From Clostridia bacterium (GTDB lineage: Bacteria; Bacillota; Clostridia; Oscillospirales; CAG-272), in NCBI GenBank assembly GCA_017453365.1, contig JAFTKH010000022.1, positions 1 through 37,984 on the forward strand: a stretch of DNA of 37,984 nt, in the 5' to 3' direction. A program made the position numbers and the translations under genes. Within the stretch, counting starts at the first letter, position 1. Each line of letters begins with the position of its first letter. Below are positions 34,060-37,984 of this stretch, one piece after another. The notes beneath the pieces were generated by a model. That model was given only the letters and a program-made list of their open reading frames with translations. It searched no databases and was not told the origin of the DNA.

Positions 34060-34089
34060 AAAAAAGAGAGAGCATGCTCTCTCTTTTTT
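34060..34089. terminator. perfectly palindromic bidirectional terminator
   Basis: A 30-nt perfect palindrome centred on GCATGC: A6, GAGAGAGCATGCTCTCTC, T6. It lies between the convergent MFS and LRR genes. Confidence 0.8.
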
Positions 34090-34105
34090 CTGTTGCTTTC
34101 AATAA

Positions 34106-36859
34106 TTATTCTGTTAAAGTCCAGATATGCTCTATAGTAACGTATTCGTCAGAACTTCCATCCTCAACGATGGTATCACCGTTGATACGGGCGTATTCCG
34201 TGTATTGATTGCCTGCTTTAGCGTAAATCTTGCCGTTTGCTTCGACGTAATCTAGGATAAGCATGCCGTCCTTCTTGACGTTCATCTTACCGCTCGAGAA
34301 CGAAATACTCATATCAGCCCCTGTTAGGCGAGCGAAGTTAATAAGTTTTTCTTCATATTCAGCCTTGGTAGAACTCGATGTAACCATCTCTATCGAAATA
34401 GTATCGTTACCGAATAAAGCCTCAAGCATACCTTGTGCCTCGGCTTCTTTAAGCGCAGCCCAGTACACATCCGAAACCTTAACGACGGTAGTAGTGTAGG
34501 AATAGGTCTTGCTATCAACGGTATTGTCCGTGGCTACCCACGCCACGGGAGCACCGCTGGCGGTGTAATGCCAGAGGTTTTTGGGATTTGCAAGATAGCC
34601 TGCCAGTGTCTGCTCAGCTTCACTGTAGAAGAAGACGTCGAACTTGCTTAGCAGCGTATCTCCGTTTGTTACCTGAGCCCACTCTTCCTCTGTTCCCTCG
34701 TAATAGAGGTCGCAGTGTGTGAAGCTGTCGAAGGCGGTTGCGGAATAGGACTTGATGCTCTTATCTAGGACGATTACCTCGAGTGCTGCGAAGCCATTCA
34801 GGTTATAGGTAGAATCTCCTATGGAGAACTTGATGAACGTAGGCTCGTAATACTCATCTTCTGCTTCATTATAGAAATAAATATGCTCTATATCCTGAAG
34901 TGTGTAAGAATTTGTATTATAGATGCTATACCAGTCCGCGTGCTCTCCCTTGTAATAGAGTGTTGTTACGTCAGTATTTCTGAACACGTTATACAGTATG
35001 GTGTTTATCGATTTCGGAAGGATAACCGCAGTCAACTCTCCGAAGCCTTCGAAGAGATAGCTTTGGAGATGCTCCGTCCCATCGGGGAGCTCGAGTGTCG
35101 TAATATCCGTGTTTTTCGTACCGTCACGGAATGTTACGGTAGCATAGCGCGTCAGAGGCTGGTCGTCGCTGTAGAAGTCGATACCCATCCACTCGGTAGC
35201 CGTACCGCTGTAGCTGATATTAAATCCTGCCGTACGCGGATATCCCGTGATGCTTTTGACGCTGATGGGAATGCTATATGCCGTGAAATCAGTCCAGAAG
35301 CTACCGCCGAGCGAAATTATCCTCGTGCCGTCCTTTACAGTGAACGTGCTCGCCGCTGCAGGGGCTGTGTATCCTATCAGTGCGACGTAGTTGTTTGCAG
35401 AGTTTCCGAGATACTTGCCGCTTTCGTAGGTGTAGGTAACGAGCGACGTGCATCCCTCGAATGCATCTGAAGGAAGCTTCTCGAGGTTATCGGGAAGGAT
35501 AACTGTGGTGAGGGAAGAGCAGTTCTTGAATGCAGAAGGCAAGATGTTCTTGCAGCTGCCGATGGTGACCTTCTCTATATTAGTGCAGCCCGATATAGCA
35601 TAGAAGTCGTTCGTGTCGGTTACTGTGAGCTCCTTAAGCGATGCGGGAACGTAATCTGCGGTACTGTCATAATTACTGTTGAAGCTGCCGTAAAACAGAT
35701 AGCCGAGTGATTTACTGAGGCTACCAAGAGTGAGCGTCTTAAGTGAGGTGCAGCCCTCGAGCTGAGCGTAGCCGTAGAATATACCGCTGAACGTAAACGA
35801 CTGAAGAGCGGTACAGTCCTTGAATGCACGACTGCGCAGCTCGGTAGCTTCGCCAACCGTTGCAGACTCAAGAGACGTGCAGCCTTCAAATGCAGACTCT
35901 CCAATGAGACAGAGGCTGTTCGGGAGGTTTACTGTATTGAGTCTTGAGCAGCCGTAGAATACTTTCTTATATACGTACTCGAGCCCCGCAGGCAGGCTCA
36001 CCTCGGTAAGCGCCGTACAGCCCAAGAACGCCTCGGCGTCAATAATCTTACAGCCCTCGGGTACAGTTATTGAGGAGAGAGACGTGCAACCCGAAAACGC
36101 AGATGCAGAGATGCTCTCGAGCCCCGTAGGGAGAACGACGGTCGTAAGGGTCGTGTTGTTCTTGAACGCACCCTCTCCTATTTCCTTCACGGGTAAGCCT
36201 TCATAAGTCGAGGGAATTGTGAGGTTAGCGGTATTTCCCGAGTACGACCGTAATTGGTAGTAATAATCAGAGCCAGAGCTCTTTTGTGCAAAATCAAAGT
36301 TTGAAATGGTGAAGCTTACCGTTTTGCCTTCGATTAGTATGGAGTACGTAACGTCCTCGCCAACCTGCGACGTAGTATATCCCGTATCCGTGAGCTTCGG
36401 CAGAGTATACTCAAATCGGTATGAGCACTCCTCGCGCTCACACGCGAAAAACACCTTGTTAGCATAGGTTTTGCTCGGCTTGTTTATAGCGGATACCTCA
36501 CCGAGTATATGCCCCTTCGGTATTACCGTCGACGCGGTCAGGACCTCGTCGCAGTATTCACAGACAACCTTGTCGGTCGTACCGTCTTTAGTACAGGTAG
36601 CGGGAGTCCCTGCCACCGTTTTTTCTTTGTGCCCGATAGCAGGAATTTCCGTCTGTTCCTTCTCACCGCAGCGAGTGCAGCTCGCCTCGGCAAAACCCGC
36701 ATCCGTACAGGTGGCAGCTTTTATTTCCACCGCCTCGGAAAAAAGGTGTCCCTCCGTCGCACAGACGTTGGCAGGGCTATCTGGCCCGCATGCCGCGAGG
36801 GCGAGCACTACGCACAGTAAAAGACTGAAAAGTGCCCAAAGTGTTAAATGCTTCTTCAT
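34106..36859 (-). CDS. BspA-type leucine-rich repeat surface lipoprotein
   Basis: The 917-residue lipoprotein precursor has signal peptide and lipobox LALAACGPDS (Cys24). Residues about 30-135 contain Cys-pair repeats (ATCTDAGFAEASCTRCG, then ATCTKDGTTDKVVCEYC, with IPAIGH). From about 205 to 540 are LRR_5 repeats of the form L..I....AF.GCT.L..v.LP (FSGCTSLSSITVPEG, FLGCTALTEVSLPAG, FEGCTSLESATV), with degenerate ones to about 770. The last about 150 residues (YSYTTTVVKVSDVYWAAL onward) look like a separate globular domain. BspA-like proteins act in surface adhesion. RBS AGGAGA. It has a long structured leader with a terminator. Confidence 0.9.
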   Translation of the reverse strand: MKKHLTLWALFSLLLCVVLALAACGPDSPANVCATEGHLFSEAVEIKAATCTDAGFAEASCTRCGEKEQTEIPAIGHKEKTVAGTPATCTKDGTTDKVVCEYCDEVLTASTVIPKGHILGEVSAINKPSKTYANKVFFACEREECSYRFEYTLPKLTDTGYTTSQVGEDVTYSILIEGKTVSFTISNFDFAQKSSGSDYYYQLRSYSGNTANLTIPSTYEGLPVKEIGEGAFKNNTTLTTVVLPTGLESISASAFSGCTSLSSITVPEGCKIIDAEAFLGCTALTEVSLPAGLEYVYKKVFYGCSRLNTVNLPNSLCLIGESAFEGCTSLESATVGEATELRSRAFKDCTALQSFTFSGIFYGYAQLEGCTSLKTLTLGSLSKSLGYLFYGSFNSNYDSTADYVPASLKELTVTDTNDFYAISGCTNIEKVTIGSCKNILPSAFKNCSSLTTVILPDNLEKLPSDAFEGCTSLVTYTYESGKYLGNSANNYVALIGYTAPAAASTFTVKDGTRIISLGGSFWTDFTAYSIPISVKSITGYPRTAGFNISYSGTATEWMGIDFYSDDQPLTRYATVTFRDGTKNTDITTLELPDGTEHLQSYLFEGFGELTAVILPKSINTILYNVFRNTDVTTLYYKGEHADWYSIYNTNSYTLQDIEHIYFYNEAEDEYYEPTFIKFSIGDSTYNLNGFAALEVIVLDKSIKSYSATAFDSFTHCDLYYEGTEEEWAQVTNGDTLLSKFDVFFYSEAEQTLAGYLANPKNLWHYTASGAPVAWVATDNTVDSKTYSYTTTVVKVSDVYWAALKEAEAQGMLEALFGNDTISIEMVTSSSTKAEYEEKLINFARLTGADMSISFSSGKMNVKKDGMLILDYVEANGKIYAKAGNQYTEYARINGDTIVEDGSSDEYVTIEHIWTLTE

Positions 36860-36899
36860 AGTGGTCTCCTATCATGGTTTTCATTTTGTGCCGATAAAT

Positions 36900-36930
36900 A
36901 AAAAAGTGCAGCTACCGAAGTAAGCCGCAC
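36900..36930 (-). terminator. attenuator-type terminator in the LRR lipoprotein leader
   Basis: Leftward GTGCGGCTTAC pairs with GTAGCTGCAC around a TTCG loop, followed by T6. It ends 41 nt before the start codon, downstream of the promoter at 37114, with no gene between. Confidence 0.75.
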
Positions 36931-36953
36931 AAAAAACGCAAACTCCGATAGTC

Positions 36954-37107
36954 GCCAAACCAACTGAAATAGCAAGAACCGGTCTATGCCACATTCAGTA
37001 GGAATTTGCATTTTTATCAAATTCTTATGAACGCAGCAATAAAAAAGGATATAGCTATCCCATAAAGATAAAAATAGCCCTTGCATAAGATATTCAGTTG
37101 GTTTGGC
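36954..37107 (-). ncRNA. structured 5' leader RNA of the LRR lipoprotein gene
   Basis: GCCAAACCAACTGAA, starting at the predicted +1 (37107), pairs perfectly over 15 bp with TTCAGTTGGTTTGGC ending at 36954. Inside, ATTTTTATC pairs with GATAAAAAT (37067-37075 with 37010-37018) and GGATA with TATCC. About 24 nt later comes a terminator. No known riboswitch consensus was recognised; a 6S-like RNA is a possible alternative. The layout parallels the SLOG leader at 15768-15856. Confidence 0.55.
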
Positions 37108-37113
37108 AAATTT

Positions 37114-37142
37114 ATTATATCACAAAACTTTCAAAAAGTAAA
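37114..37142 (-). promoter_or_regulatory. promoter for the LRR leader and gene
   Basis: Leftward TTTACT, 17-bp spacer, TATAAT in the context TGTGATATAAT, identical to the SLOG promoter's -10 region. Confidence 0.7.
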
Positions 37143-37191
37143 GAAAAAAATAATAAGCGAAAAATAAACCGTAAATTGACAAAATATAATA

Positions 37192-37220
37192 TTGACAGAA
37201 GAGATTTTTTTCTATATAAT
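37192..37220 (+). promoter_or_regulatory. promoter for ssrA (tmRNA)
   Basis: Perfect TTGACA, 17-bp spacer, perfect TATAAT, 18 bp before the mature 5' end. Confidence 0.8.
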
Positions 37221-37238
37221 AATTATGTAGGCTTCTGC

Positions 37239-37602
37239 GGGACCGCAATGGTTTCGACAGGGGTGTAGAGATACGATACGCGTAGCGGGCCGGATAATCC
37301 CGTCAAAATGTCCAACCTAAAAAATAAACGACAACAATTCTGTTGCTCTTGCAGCGTAAGCTGTGACGCGGCCTAGCGCCGCCCGTACCGCGAGAGAGGA
37401 CTACGGCTCTCGCCGTGCGTCAAATCAGTAGTGAACATGAACCGCGATTTCGCCCTTGCAGCGGTCATGGACTAAAGGGCTACCGGAGGGAGCGCCTGTC
37501 GCTCGGCAAGGCCCAACGGGAATTCTAAAAGAGCGACTGCCTACGGAGAAGGTTGTGTCAAAGCGCCTTTGGACACGGGTTCAATTCCCGTCGGTTCCAC
37601 CA
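37239..37602 (+). ncRNA. ssrA: transfer-messenger RNA (tmRNA)
   Basis: The 364-nt RNA rescues stalled ribosomes. The 5' end GGGACCG pairs with CGGTTCC at the 3' end (7 bp, one G-T), then A and encoded CCA. GCAATGGTTTCGACAGGGG after the 5' strand and GACACGGGTTCAATTCCCGTC before the 3' strand are the conserved tRNA-like domain. The tag frame reads AAC GAC AAC AAT TCT GTT GCT CTT GCA GCG TAA (NDNNSVALAA, 37327-37359), with the usual hydrophobic ALAA end. No alanine codon is present at the expected resume position: the upstream AATAAAC suggests GAC as resume codon. Terminator and repeats follow. Confidence 0.95.
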
Positions 37603-37608
37603 AACGCA

Positions 37609-37635
37609 CACCGCCAAAATTGGCGGTGTTTTTTT
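37609..37635 (+). terminator. intrinsic terminator of ssrA
   Basis: CACCGCCA/TGGCGGTG stem with AAAT loop, followed by T7, starting 7 nt after the tmRNA CCA end. A near-identical copy recurs at 37854. Confidence 0.85.
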
Positions 37636-37738
37636 GGTTTGGCGGAACCGACTTTTTGAAACCGCTCGCGCAACGAGTCTTGTTCGCACAAAGCTCGTCA
37701 TTTTGATATAATGGCAACGAGTATGCGCGCGAGTCGGG
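37610..37738 (+). repeat. tmRNA-flanking structured repeat, copy 1
   Basis: A 129-nt unit containing the ssrA terminator; an inverted near-copy of the tmRNA 3' end (GTTTGGCGGAACCGAC, 37637-37652); a hairpin ACGAGTCTTGT/ACAAAGCTCGT (37673-37698); a promoter-like TGATATAAT; and GCGCGAG, which can pair back with CTCGCGC. It recurs 244-246 nt downstream. Confidence 0.75.
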
Positions 37739-37853
37739 TTCACATTCTCACCGCAGAGCGCGTCAAGCTTGCTTGTAAGCGGCAAGGTGAAGAATATTCG
37801 GAAAGCGAAATTCCCTTGCTTTCCCTTACGATATTGGTATGAGATAGCGTACG

Positions 37854-37984
37854 ACCGCCAAAATTGGCGGTGTTTTTTTTGCGTTTGGCGGAACCGACTT
37901 TTTGAAACCGCTCGCGCAACGAGCCTTGTTCGCACAGAGCTCGTCATTTTGATATAATGGCAACGAGTATGCGCGCGAGTCGGG
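37854..37984 (+). repeat. tmRNA-flanking structured repeat, copy 2 (runs to the window edge)
   Basis: Same unit as 37610-37738, with two substitutions in the last about 100 nt and a small change in the T-run linker. The inverted tmRNA-end word is at 37883-37898 and the hairpin at 37919-37944. The window ends at the same base where copy 1 meets its unique spacer, so further units may follow. The 115-nt spacer 37739-37853 shows no gene. Confidence 0.75.

Noticed and set aside
36954..37107. A c-di-GMP riboswitch controlling the adhesin-like LRR protein
   Set aside because: The conserved c-di-GMP-I core words are absent and the closing-stem layout differs.
37558..37947. A 129-residue leftward open frame across the tmRNA 3' end and both repeat units
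   Set aside because: It is antisense to conserved tmRNA sequence and built from the repeated non-coding unit; no RBS and no protein-like composition.

Overview
The window looks like the chromosome of a low-to-moderate GC member of the Bacillota, class Clostridia, probably an anaerobic commensal. The evidence is a Firmicutes-type tmRNA, an anaerobic ribonucleotide reductase activase (nrdG), a SpoIIQ-like M23 protein, an S-layer-homology (SLH) protein, a BspA-type leucine-rich repeat lipoprotein, and many canonical TTGACA-17-TATAAT promoters with GGAGG ribosome binding sites. The genus cannot be named from sequence alone.

Layout. Positions 1-1860 are a decayed accessory strip: a degenerate tRNA-Trp-like locus whose last 20 nt occur twice, each time before a terminator; an array of short hairpins; then abutting gene fragments on both strands (murQ C-terminus, AraC C-terminus, two unrecognised pieces). 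Positions 1916-6765 hold a protein tyrosine phosphatase and a convergent heterodimeric ABC exporter operon. The exporter is preceded by a 26-codon leader ORF and an intrinsic terminator, an arrangement that suggests attenuation. Positions 6866-10936 hold DUF896, a zinc-ribbon membrane protein, an AGCS amino acid:sodium symporter, homoserine dehydrogenase and the M23 protein. Positions 11065-14820 are an operon of a CMP-kinase-like protein with a ParB/sulfiredoxin-like tail, argS, a yebC-family gene and a small membrane protein. Positions 14821-15891 contain a structured non-coding element and a SLOG-family gene with a structured, terminator-bearing leader. Positions 15948-21818 are a DNA repair and nucleotide block: uvrB, uvrA, nrdG, dut. 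Positions 22176-27306 carry an RluA-type pseudouridine synthase, upp, a sugar-phosphate nucleotidyltransferase, a second CMP-kinase-like protein and nnr. Positions 27415-34089 carry the SLH protein, an HPr-kinase-like/nuclease-like/MATE operon, an AraC regulator interrupted by an in-frame TGA, and a divergent MFS transporter. Positions 34106-37984 hold the 917-residue LRR lipoprotein with a structured leader, ssrA (tmRNA), and two copies of a structured repeat that carries an inverted copy of the tmRNA 3' end.

Most protein genes are ordinary housekeeping or envelope functions. The points most worth checking are regulatory or structural RNA signals: the ABC-exporter leader peptide with terminator; two unrelated genes (SLOG and LRR lipoprotein) whose transcripts appear to begin with a long closing stem placed at the predicted +1 and to meet an intrinsic terminator before the start codon; and the tmRNA-flanking repeats, whose only two substitutions over about 100 nt both preserve pairing in one hairpin. 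All assignments rest on reading motifs by eye; no database search or folding program was run.
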